A DNA stretch of 64,000 nucleotides. Source: GCA-2708415 sp964353185. GTDB taxonomy: Bacteria; Pseudomonadota; Alphaproteobacteria; Micavibrionales; Micavibrionaceae. The position numbers and the translations under genes are program-made. Position 1 is the first letter of the stretch. Every line of letters begins with the position of its first letter. The stretch is taken from the NCBI GenBank assembly GCA_964353185.1, contig CAYGUV010000001.1, positions 1 through 64,000 on the forward strand, in the 5' to 3' direction. Positions 40,981 through 49,467 of the stretch are shown one piece after another. The notes under the pieces are model-generated. The model saw nothing but the letters and a program-made list of their open reading frames with translations. It ran no database searches and had not been told where the DNA came from.

Positions 40981-42123
40981 GTGTCCTATTTAACCAAGCT
41001 TACCTTACAAAATTACCGCTGTTATGCGCAAACTAGTCTGGATAACCTTCAGTCTGGTTTGGTTGTTTTGTGTGGGGCCAATGGGGCAGGTAAGACTAAT
41101 ATTCTGGAGGCTATATCGCTTTTAACCCCAGGCCGCGGCTTGAGGGGTGCCAAAGCGCTGGATATTCAAAAATCGGATAGCCCCGTGGCATGGGGGATTT
41201 CCGCAAAATTGGATATGGACGGTGTGGATATTACATTAGGCACAGGGCTTAACCCTGATAATGACCGCCGGATGTCACGCATTAACGGTGCGCTCGCCAA
41301 AAGTCAGATGGCGCTGGCTGATTATTTGACCTGCCTATGGCTGACCCCACAGATGGATCGGTTGTTTTTGGAAGGCTCATCAGGGCGTCGCCGTTTTTTA
41401 GACCGGATGATATTTGCCTTTGATCCCTCCCATTCGGGGCGGGTGACGCGCTATGAAAATGCCATGCGTCAACGATCAAAATTATTGTCTGAAAAAAGCT
41501 GGGAAGAAAGCTGGGTCAAGAGCCTAGAAAAACAAATGGCTGAAACGGGTGTCGCCATAACGGCCGCGCGAATGGATTTTTTGGATAAGCTAAAATCATC
41601 TTTTTTGTCAGATAATGAAACCAAAGGATATTTCCCGAAGGCTAGCCTAACCTTATTAGGAACTGTCGAAGATCTTCTGGATCAATATCCTGCGTTGGAG
41701 GCTGAAAATAAATTTGTCGAATTATTGGGAAAATCGCGCGCCTATGACGCTATTGCAGGTGGGGCAAAGCACGGGGCACATAAAACGGACCTTGATGTGG
41801 TTTATGTCACGAAAAAAATGCCTGCCGCGCAATGCTCCACGGGGGAGCAAAAAGCGTTGCTAATTAGTATTATTTTAGCACATGGGCGGTTAATGAACGC
41901 GGAACGGGGCGCACCGCCTGTATTACTATTGGATGAAATTGCTGCGCATCTTGATGAAGACAGACGTGAAGCCTTATTTAGCCAATTACGTGCAATGGGC
42001 GGGCAAGTTTGGATGACCGGAACAGACCCCATTTTGTTTAAATCAATTGAGAATCACGCCCAATTTTTTAACGTAAAATCCGCGCAAATTACGCCAGAAA
42101 AAACGCTAAAGTTAGCTTCGTAA
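40981..42123 (+). CDS. recF: DNA replication and repair protein RecF
   Basis: RecF is an SMC-like ATPase that loads RecA at gaps with RecO and RecR. The 380-residue protein starts with GTG (MSYLTKLTLQNYRCY) and has Walker A GANGAGKTNILEA, the signature CSTGEQKALL and Walker B PPVLLLDEIAAHLD. It starts 17 bases after dnaN. Confidence 0.97.
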   Translation: MSYLTKLTLQNYRCYAQTSLDNLQSGLVVLCGANGAGKTNILEAISLLTPGRGLRGAKALDIQKSDSPVAWGISAKLDMDGVDITLGTGLNPDNDRRMSRINGALAKSQMALADYLTCLWLTPQMDRLFLEGSSGRRRFLDRMIFAFDPSHSGRVTRYENAMRQRSKLLSEKSWEESWVKSLEKQMAETGVAITAARMDFLDKLKSSFLSDNETKGYFPKASLTLLGTVEDLLDQYPALEAENKFVELLGKSRAYDAIAGGAKHGAHKTDLDVVYVTKKMPAAQCSTGEQKALLISIILAHGRLMNAERGAPPVLLLDEIAAHLDEDRREALFSQLRAMGGQVWMTGTDPILFKSIENHAQFFNVKSAQITPEKTLKLAS

Positions 42124-42261
42124 AAAAACACAAAAAATAAATATTAAGCCATTGATAAATAACGTTTTTTCATTGTGTAAAAGACATTGTTAATTCTATC
42201 AATTTTGTTGTTATGATGTTATAGATTAAGGATAAATTTAACCTTAAATTGATATAAGAAT

Positions 42262-44739
42262 ATGAGCGAAACAGCCCCAAAAATGCCTGAAAATTATAAC
42301 GACGACGCCGCTACACAAAACGCCGATTACGGTGCCGATTCCATTAAAGTTTTACGGGGGCTTGAGGCTGTTCGCAAACGTCCAGGGATGTATATTGGGG
42401 ATACTGATGATGGCACGGGCCTTCATCATATGGTGTATGAAGTTGTCGATAACGCCATTGATGAATCCCTAGCAGGGCATTGTGACCGTGTTGATGTTAT
42501 GCTAAATGCTGATGGGTCATGTACTGTTAAAGATAACGGCCGAGGCATTCCTGTTGAAACCCATAAAGAAGAAGGTGTTTCTGCCGCGCAAGTTATTATG
42601 ACTCAATTGCATGCTGGTGGTAAATTTGACCAAAATTCTTATAAAGTTTCTGGTGGTTTGCACGGGGTTGGTGTTTCTGTTGTAAATGCGTTGTCCGAGT
42701 ATCTGGATCTAACTATTCGTCGTGATGGCAAAGAATGGACGATGCGCTTCAAGCACGGTGAAGCAGGCGATGATTTGCGGGCTGTCCGTGATTTGGAAAA
42801 AGGTGAGCGTAATGGGACACATGTAACATTTTTGCCGTCAACTGACACATTCACAATGGTGGAATTTGACTTTGAAACTTTGGAAGGACGCCTGCGTGAA
42901 TTGGCCTTCTTAAATTCTGGCGTCAATATTTACCTAACCGATAACCGTGGGGAAGAGCCGCGCGAAAGCCATCTTCATTATGAAGGCGGGATCAAAAGCT
43001 TTGTTGAATATTTAAACCGAAACAAAAAGCCAATCATAAAAGACACAATTTCGATTGATGCCCAAGATGATGCCAATGGCATCACGGTTGAGGTGGCAAT
43101 GGAATGGACGGATGCTTATCACGAAACCATGCTGTGCTTTACAAACAACATCCCCCAACGTGATGGGGGGACGCATTTGGCAGGTTTCCGTTCGGCGCTT
43201 ACCCGTGTAATGACCAAATATGCCGATGAAAAAGGCTTGCTCAAAAAAGAAAAAGTCAAAATGACGGGAGAAGATATGCGCGAAGGTCTATCTTGCGTGC
43301 TGTCTGTAAAAGTGCCTGATCCTAAATTCTCCTCCCAAACTAAAGATAAATTGGTTAGCTCCGAAGTACGTCCCGTGGTAGAGGCGGCAATTGCAGAATA
43401 TTTTGGTACATGGCTTGAGGAAAATCCGGCCGAAGGAAAAATCATTATTGGCAAAATTGTTGAGGCAGCATCCGCCCGTGAAGCCGCCCGACGCGCCCGT
43501 GATTTAACCCGCCGTAAAGGGGTGATGGATATCTCAAACCTGCCGGGTAAATTGGCCGATTGCCAATCAAAAGACCCTGCTGATTCCGAAATCTTTATTG
43601 TTGAGGGAGATTCCGCGGGCGGTTCGGCAAAGCAAGCGCGTAGCCGCCGAACACAAGCGATCCTTCCGCTTCGTGGTAAAATCTTAAATACTGAACGCGC
43701 GCGTTTTGATAAAATGCTCGCCTCCGAACAGGTAGGGACACTAATTACCGCGTTGGGGACGGGTATTGGCCCTGAGGAATTCAATGTCGATAAAATTCGT
43801 TATCATAAGATTGTCATTATGACCGATGCCGACGTCGATGGATCGCACATTCGAACATTGTTACTGACGTTTTTCTTCCGTTATACGCCTGAAATTATTG
43901 AACGGGGTTATTTATATATCGCGCAACCACCGCTTTATAAAGTAAAACGAGGTAATAGCGGGGAGACTTACCTGAAAGACGATGCGGAAATGGAAGAATA
44001 TTTGATTAATGCCGCGTTGGGTGATTTGAAACTGCGTGCGGGCGATGGGTCTGAACGTGCAGGCAATGACCTTTATCAAATGTTGATGGATGTTCGCCAA
44101 ATTCGTGGCCGCATTGATAATTTAACCCGTAAAACGGGCAACAAAGACATTGTTGAACAGGCCGCTATCATTGGGGCGTTTGATGAGGTTGTCATGGATG
44201 ATGAAAAAGAAGGTCAAAAACGTGCAGATGCGCTGGCGGGCCGCATGAATGATTTATCCATGCGTAACGAACAAACATGGAAAGGGGAGTTCTCCCCCGT
44301 TGCGGGCTATATGTTGGAACGTATGGTGCGTGGCGTGCGTGAGGAATTGCGGATGTCGCTTGATGTTATTCGTTCTCGCGATGCGATTAAACTTAATAAA
44401 GATCGTAAATTGCTCGAAGACAATTTTATGAATCCTGCCGAAATTATATTGAATGAGAAAAAATATGCGACTGTCACAGGCCCCGTTGGCTTCTTTAAAA
44501 ACGTGCTTGAGATTGGTAAAAAAGGTCTGCAAATGCAACGCTATAAGGGTCTTGGTGAAATGAACCCTGAACAATTGTGGGAAACAACATTGGATCCCGA
44601 AGCGCGTATCTTACTCCAAGTAAACGTCAAGGATGCGGAAAAAGCGTCCGAGTTATTCTCGACCTTGATGGGCGACGTGGTTGAACCAAGACGGGAGTTT
44701 ATTCAGAATAATGCGCTGAAGGCGGAAGTTGATGCTTAA
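42262..44739 (+). CDS. gyrB: DNA gyrase subunit B
   Basis: GyrB is the ATPase subunit of gyrase, which introduces negative supercoils. The 825-residue protein has the GHKL ATPase motifs (DNAIDE, DNGRGIP, GGLHGVG), the TOPRIM motifs EGDSAGG and DADVDGSHI, and the gyrase C-terminal YKGLGEMNPEQLWETT. Its length and the insertion before the C-terminus favour GyrB over ParE. Its place after recF completes the classical dnaA-dnaN-recF-gyrB order. Confidence 0.97.
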   Translation: MSETAPKMPENYNDDAATQNADYGADSIKVLRGLEAVRKRPGMYIGDTDDGTGLHHMVYEVVDNAIDESLAGHCDRVDVMLNADGSCTVKDNGRGIPVETHKEEGVSAAQVIMTQLHAGGKFDQNSYKVSGGLHGVGVSVVNALSEYLDLTIRRDGKEWTMRFKHGEAGDDLRAVRDLEKGERNGTHVTFLPSTDTFTMVEFDFETLEGRLRELAFLNSGVNIYLTDNRGEEPRESHLHYEGGIKSFVEYLNRNKKPIIKDTISIDAQDDANGITVEVAMEWTDAYHETMLCFTNNIPQRDGGTHLAGFRSALTRVMTKYADEKGLLKKEKVKMTGEDMREGLSCVLSVKVPDPKFSSQTKDKLVSSEVRPVVEAAIAEYFGTWLEENPAEGKIIIGKIVEAASAREAARRARDLTRRKGVMDISNLPGKLADCQSKDPADSEIFIVEGDSAGGSAKQARSRRTQAILPLRGKILNTERARFDKMLASEQVGTLITALGTGIGPEEFNVDKIRYHKIVIMTDADVDGSHIRTLLLTFFFRYTPEIIERGYLYIAQPPLYKVKRGNSGETYLKDDAEMEEYLINAALGDLKLRAGDGSERAGNDLYQMLMDVRQIRGRIDNLTRKTGNKDIVEQAAIIGAFDEVVMDDEKEGQKRADALAGRMNDLSMRNEQTWKGEFSPVAGYMLERMVRGVREELRMSLDVIRSRDAIKLNKDRKLLEDNFMNPAEIILNEKKYATVTGPVGFFKNVLEIGKKGLQMQRYKGLGEMNPEQLWETTLDPEARILLQVNVKDAEKASELFSTLMGDVVEPRREFIQNNALKAEVDA

Positions 44740-44742
44740 AAT

Positions 44743-45423
44743 ATGAGGTTACACTATCTTCAGCATGTATTTTTTGAAAGCCCTGGTTCTATTCTTGATT
44801 GGGCAGAAGAAAATAATGTTGAAATTAGCTCAACCCATTTTTTTGAAAAAAATTCCGTGCTTCCAAATCAAGACGATTTTGACTGCTTAGTCGTCATGGG
44901 CGGCCCGATGGGGGTTTACGACCTAAAAGATTATCCTTGGCTAGAGGAAGAGTTGACTTTTATAAAAGATACAATAGCGCGTAACAAACCTATCTTAGGT
45001 ATTTGTTTAGGGGCGCAACTTATTGCCTCAGCCTTAGGGGCTAAAGTATTTAAAGGTACAAAAGAAATAGGGTGGTATCCTGTTCAAAAACAAAATTCAG
45101 GATATTACTTTAAAGAATTCCCAGAAGAACAAATTGTCTTTCACTGGCATGGGGATACGTTTGAGTTACCTAACAATGCTACGTTAATTGCCTCTAGCTC
45201 TGTTACAAAAAACCAAGCTTTTGAAATTAATAATGTAGTTGGCTTACAATTTCATTTTGAAATGGGCGAAGATAATATTCTTAAAATATTAGAAAATGCT
45301 GCAGACGATTTAACAAACGACCCTTATGTTCAAACTAAAGAAATTATTGCATCTACAAAAGATTATTATGAAGAAAATGAAAGAATATTGTTTAATCTGC
45401 TAGATAAATTATTTGGGCTTTAG
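44743..45423 (+). CDS. class I glutamine amidotransferase domain protein
   Basis: The 226-residue protein is a free-standing GATase1 domain, like those related to GMP synthase glutaminase. The nucleophile is Cys88 in LGICLGAQL; the His and Glu of the triad are in GLQFHFEMG; VMGGPMGVYD and FHWHGDTFELP are typical of the subgroup. Its amidation substrate is unknown. It starts 3 bases after gyrB, and its codon use is more AT-rich than gyrB's, which could reflect later arrival. Confidence 0.88.
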   Translation: MRLHYLQHVFFESPGSILDWAEENNVEISSTHFFEKNSVLPNQDDFDCLVVMGGPMGVYDLKDYPWLEEELTFIKDTIARNKPILGICLGAQLIASALGAKVFKGTKEIGWYPVQKQNSGYYFKEFPEEQIVFHWHGDTFELPNNATLIASSSVTKNQAFEINNVVGLQFHFEMGEDNILKILENAADDLTNDPYVQTKEIIASTKDYYEENERILFNLLDKLFGL

Positions 45424-45483
45424 CTTTAAAGGAACTACTCTTCTACAAAATCATTGGATAGTTGAATAACAAAGAAGAATCTA

Positions 45484-46113
45484 ATGAAAACATTACTCAC
45501 CATCTTTCTATCAACTTTTATACTTACAGGGGGTAGTGTGTCTGCAAAAGAAATTGAAACAGCGTCTTATAAAACGATTAAATCTGTGCCAGAGCAGAAA
45601 ATTGAAATTCGTCAATATGATCCTGTAATATTGGCCGAAACCCCGATGGGGAAGGACGGACGCAACAGCGCGTTTCGCCGTTTATTCGATTATATTAGCG
45701 GTGATAATGTAAAACAAACCAAAATCCCCATGACTGCTCCTGTGGTGATGGATGGCAACATAAAAAGCGAAAAAATTGAAATGACTGCGCCAGTCATCAT
45801 GGACGATAAAGATGACGAAAAAGCTATGATGTCTTTTGTTTTGCCCGCTAGCTACACCATGAAAACGGCCCCTCTACCGACAGCCGATAATGTAAAGCTA
45901 CGCCAATTAGAGGATTACAACGTTGCCGCCATTACTTTTAGCGGTCTTTTAAGTGACGGAAATGTTGAAAAATACCGCGAAATCTTAATGAATTGGTTAA
46001 AGGAAAATGATTATAAAATCACAGGCGATTACCGCAAAGCGGGCTATGATGCGCCCTTTACCCTACCTTGGTGGCGCCGTAACGAGGTGCTAATTCCTGT
46101 GGAATTGAAGTAA
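45484..46113 (+). CDS. SOUL heme-binding family protein, exported
   Basis: The 209-residue protein has a signal peptide (about residues 1-21, ending VSA) and a SOUL/HBP domain: ETASYKTIKSVPEQKIEIRQY split over two strands, FRRLFDYISGDN, two copies of the motif KIxMTAPV (KIPMTAPVVMDG, KIEMTAPVIMDD) and the end PFTLPWWRRNEVLIPV. Bacterial SOUL proteins are poorly characterised; heme binding is known only for some animal members. Confidence 0.9.
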   Translation: MKTLLTIFLSTFILTGGSVSAKEIETASYKTIKSVPEQKIEIRQYDPVILAETPMGKDGRNSAFRRLFDYISGDNVKQTKIPMTAPVVMDGNIKSEKIEMTAPVIMDDKDDEKAMMSFVLPASYTMKTAPLPTADNVKLRQLEDYNVAAITFSGLLSDGNVEKYREILMNWLKENDYKITGDYRKAGYDAPFTLPWWRRNEVLIPVELK

Positions 46114-46135
46114 AAAATGATGTAAACCGTAGGGT

Positions 46136-47881
46136 ATGACATCATTAACAACAAAATTATCAGAAATAGTTGGGCAAACGTTCGAAAGCCTTAATTTACC
46201 AAAAGATTTGGGTGGCATCCGTATATCTGATCGCCCAGATTTGGCGCAATTTCAATGCAATGGCGCAATGGCTGCTGCCAAAATTGCCAAAACCAACCCG
46301 CGTGAAATTGCGGGTAAAATTGTCGATGCGTTAAATACGAACGATATATTTAAAAAAGTTGATATTGCCGGACCGGGATTTATTAACCTCAATATCACTG
46401 ACACTGCTTTACAAGATCATTTGAAAAATACTGAAAATTTTGGCGTTGAGACGACTAAGAATGATGGCAACATTATCCTTGATTACGGTGGTCCAAACAT
46501 TGCCAAGGCAATGCATGTTGGACATTTACGTGCCGCCATTATTGGTGATGCACTACGACGTATTATGGGTTTTGCAGGGTATAAAACCCTCGGTGATGTA
46601 CATATGGGGGATTGGGGCACGCATTTAGGTATGTTGATTGGCGATTATCTGCGCGAGGGCGAAGAAGATGTCGTTCTTAAAACCGATACATCTAACGCAG
46701 ATCAAGTTCAAAACTTAATGAATGATATGGGGGCACGCTATCCAAAAGCGTCAGGCGCCGCAAAGGCAAATGATGCCCTAATGCAAGAGGCCCGTGACAT
46801 CACATTAAAATTACAAAATAAGGAAGAGCCTTATTACGCCATTTGGCAAAAAATTCGTGAAGTCTCTGTTGAGGGGATGAAGGCGACTTATGGTCGCCTC
46901 GGCGTTCATTTTGACTTGTGGAAAGGCGAAGCTGACGTGCATGATTATATCGCGCCAATGGTCGAAAGCTTAAAAAATGACGGCTACGCTATGGAAGATG
47001 ATGGCGCAGTTATTGTTCCGCTTGAACAAAATGACGATAACAAAAAAATTCCACCATTAATCTTATATAAAAGCGATGGTGCGGTCATGTATGGAACAAC
47101 GGATTGTGCGACTATTGTGGAGCGTGTCAAATTATATGACCCTGCGCGTATTATTTATATTGTTGACCAACGCCAATCACTTCATTTTGAACAAGTGTTC
47201 CGCACAGTGAAAAAATCAGGCATCGTCAGTAAAAATGTTGAGCTAACCCATGCAGGGTTTGGAACCATGAATGGCAAAGATGGTAAGCCTTTTAAAACAC
47301 GTGAAGGTGGCGTCTTGCGCCTTTCTGATTTAATTCAAATGGCCACAGACAAAGCGATTGAGCGTTTATCCGAAGCCAACCTTGCCACAGATATGGACGA
47401 AGAAGAATATAAAGATGTTGCTAATAAAGTAGCCTTGGCCGCCTTAAAATTTGCTGATTTACAAAACCCGCGACAAACAGATTATGTTTTTGATATTGAT
47501 AAATTTATAAGCTTTGAAGGAAAAACAGGGCCGTATCTTTTGTATCAATCAGTGCGCATTAAATCATTATTGAATAAAGCGAAGGATTTTAAAGGGGATT
47601 CCCCTTTGCATTTACGAGAAATTGATAAGCCGCTTGCGCTTATTCTCACAGAATTTCCTGATGCGATTGCATTGACATTAAAACATTATGCTCCGCATCA
47701 TTTATGTGACTATATCTATCGTGTCGCCCAAGCCTACAGCTCATTTTATAGTCAGTGTCATATATTGTCTGAAGAAGATGAGGGCATACGCCAAAGCCGC
47801 CTACAGCTATCCAAGATGACAGTTGATATCCTTGAAAAGGGCTTAGATATTTTGGGTATTCAAACACCTGAGCGTATGTAA
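46136..47881 (+). CDS. argS: arginyl-tRNA synthetase
   Basis: ArgRS charges tRNA-Arg and belongs to class I. The 581-residue protein has the N-terminal Add-1 domain, the HIGH-type motif AKAMHVGHLRAAIIGD, the region GFGTMNGKDGKPFKTREGG that replaces KMSKS, and the C-terminal DALR domain ending QTPERM. The ATG at 46136 has only a weak ribosome binding site, so translation may depend on the preceding gene, 22 bases upstream. Confidence 0.97.
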   Translation: MTSLTTKLSEIVGQTFESLNLPKDLGGIRISDRPDLAQFQCNGAMAAAKIAKTNPREIAGKIVDALNTNDIFKKVDIAGPGFINLNITDTALQDHLKNTENFGVETTKNDGNIILDYGGPNIAKAMHVGHLRAAIIGDALRRIMGFAGYKTLGDVHMGDWGTHLGMLIGDYLREGEEDVVLKTDTSNADQVQNLMNDMGARYPKASGAAKANDALMQEARDITLKLQNKEEPYYAIWQKIREVSVEGMKATYGRLGVHFDLWKGEADVHDYIAPMVESLKNDGYAMEDDGAVIVPLEQNDDNKKIPPLILYKSDGAVMYGTTDCATIVERVKLYDPARIIYIVDQRQSLHFEQVFRTVKKSGIVSKNVELTHAGFGTMNGKDGKPFKTREGGVLRLSDLIQMATDKAIERLSEANLATDMDEEEYKDVANKVALAALKFADLQNPRQTDYVFDIDKFISFEGKTGPYLLYQSVRIKSLLNKAKDFKGDSPLHLREIDKPLALILTEFPDAIALTLKHYAPHHLCDYIYRVAQAYSSFYSQCHILSEEDEGIRQSRLQLSKMTVDILEKGLDILGIQTPERM

Positions 47882-47887
47882 TTTTAT

Positions 47888-48559
47888 TTAAGCAGCCTTG
47901 GCTATTTTCTTTTTACGGCCGCGTTTTTGTGGGCGGACAGTCCGGCCAATTTGTTTTTCAATCATATCCAAAAATAAATCATTCCCACGGGGGCGTCCTG
48001 TTTGAAGGTGTGTTTGTATGGATTTCATTTCGCTTACATCCATGGGGCGATTTAAAAAATCTTCCCAATTTTGTATGGAGTGAAAATTTCTAAAATCATG
48101 AATGAAGTCGTTCTGCATGTTTTTAATACGTAATTTGGCACTGCTCCAAAGATAATTTTGTGCCTTATCTGTTAAAACACGTGTTACGGGGAATGTTTCA
48201 ATATACCGCGCCGCGCGAAGGGCATAAGGCTCATCCATAGTATAAGAAAAAAATCGGCTGTTAAAGACGGAGCCTGCTCTATTATTTTTTTCATTATAAT
48301 AGCGTGTATATTGACGGTTTGCCTCACCGATTATCAATGCCAAGTCATTCTTTTTTTGTGGCTGACACAAAAGGTGGATTTGGTTTGGAAAGAAACAATA
48401 GCTAAATATTTTAAGGCCTTTGGCTTGTGATTGCGTTTTTATGATATCAAGATAATGCTGAAAATCTTCTTTATCGAAAAATATCCGTGTTCCATCTGTA
48501 CTTCGTTGGGATACATGATGATATTGTTGGGGAATAACGATGCGCGCTTGTCGTGCCAT
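47888..48559 (-). CDS. REP-associated tyrosine transposase (RAYT)-like protein, HUH motif altered
   Basis: The 223-residue protein matches the Y1-transposase/RAYT family: MARQARIVIPQQYHHVSQRS at the start, YTRYYNEKNNRAGSVFNSRF with candidate catalytic tyrosines, then a basic C-terminus RGRKKKIAKAA. The metal-binding HUH motif, normally NHVHLL, reads NQIHLL, so the first histidine is a glutamine at residue 60. Activity is doubtful. ATG 48559 with GGAG 9 bases upstream is preferred over TTG 48574. No flanking IS200-type ends or REP repeats are visible, which suggests a domesticated single copy, convergent with argS. Confidence 0.85.
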   Translation of the reverse strand: MARQARIVIPQQYHHVSQRSTDGTRIFFDKEDFQHYLDIIKTQSQAKGLKIFSYCFFPNQIHLLCQPQKKNDLALIIGEANRQYTRYYNEKNNRAGSVFNSRFFSYTMDEPYALRAARYIETFPVTRVLTDKAQNYLWSSAKLRIKNMQNDFIHDFRNFHSIQNWEDFLNRPMDVSEMKSIQTHLQTGRPRGNDLFLDMIEKQIGRTVRPQKRGRKKKIAKAA

Positions 48560-48696
48560 GAGGAACAGCTCCAATAAAAAATGAAGGCGAAGATAGTAAA
48601 GATTTTGAATAAAACAATTACGCCTAAGATATTACCATTAGAATCTGATTTGCGAATCCTGTCAAGGAACGGTGTCCCTTTTATTAAGATAGTTCG

Positions 48697-49467
48697 TTAG
48701 CGCGCAAGTATTACGTGATAGAAATCAAACTGTGCAGGCGTGGTTGCGCTGTTAAAGCAAAAAGATGATTGGTTTTCAAAATCATTTGCGTTATTGGCAA
48801 TTTCATTAGTTGAAGATAAATTACCGTCAAAATCGCTGCTCATGTCATAGCGCGCGGTTGCATCTTGGGGAATGGTTGTATCACGATATAATTTTTGATT
48901 TATCTTTTCGCATACCGCACGGCTTACATAGGGAAGAATAAATAACAGCTCTTCGCCATTATTATTTGGCGTATTACAAAAAGCATTTTCGTCAGCAGAC
49001 CCTGAATCAGTTCCTGCACCTCTTACGCAGGCTGTTGTAAAATAATAATCACCAAAGAATCCGCCTGCGGATAAATTACTATCAAGCCAGTTTGTTGTAG
49101 GGTCTTGGTACGTCACCTGACCACCGTTTTCATCAAATATATGGCACGAATTATCACCTGGCGCCGAGGCATTTACATGTCCTGCTAAATTGGCGGCTTC
49201 AAAACTAATATCATTTTCTGAGCAGCCATTTTGGCGCAACCGATTTACTGCACCTTCGACAAGACGTGCGTAATTTAAAATTTCTTGCGCGGCAATTTCA
49301 GATTGTTGGGCAGTTAAGTTTCCAACGCCTGTTTGCCCGCTGCGTGTAAATGTATAGGCAAGGGCCGCAAATAAAACAATACCAACCAAAATAATTATAA
49401 AAACATTACCTGACTGACTGTTTTTTTCAAATTTATTTGATTTACTCTGCCGCATCAATTGGGTCAT
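48697..49467 (-). CDS. pseudopilin-like membrane-anchored protein
   Basis: A 256-residue protein with a short basic N-terminus, then GNVFIIILVGIVLFAALAYTF as one membrane helix, and a helical segment (EIAAQEILNYARLVEGAVNRLRQNG) that continues it, as in type IV pilins and pseudopilins. The remaining extracellular domain has several cysteines. There is no classical prepilin (G/FTLIE) site, so assignment is by layout only. Its start overlaps the dotL end by 26 bases, indicating a shared transcript with the Dot genes. Confidence 0.7.
   Translation of the reverse strand: MTQLMRQSKSNKFEKNSQSGNVFIIILVGIVLFAALAYTFTRSGQTGVGNLTAQQSEIAAQEILNYARLVEGAVNRLRQNGCSENDISFEAANLAGHVNASAPGDNSCHIFDENGGQVTYQDPTTNWLDSNLSAGGFFGDYYFTTACVRGAGTDSGSADENAFCNTPNNNGEELLFILPYVSRAVCEKINQKLYRDTTIPQDATARYDMSSDFDGNLSSTNEIANNANDFENQSSFCFNSATTPAQFDFYHVILAR

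Noticed and set aside
43119..43784. 221-codon minus-strand frame inside gyrB
   Set aside because: Antisense to the conserved TOPRIM region of gyrB; no initiation signal and Ser/Arg-rich shadow composition.
44743..45423. GMP synthase (guaA) for the glutamine amidotransferase gene
   Set aside because: Only the glutaminase domain is present; the ATP-pyrophosphatase and dimerisation domains are absent.
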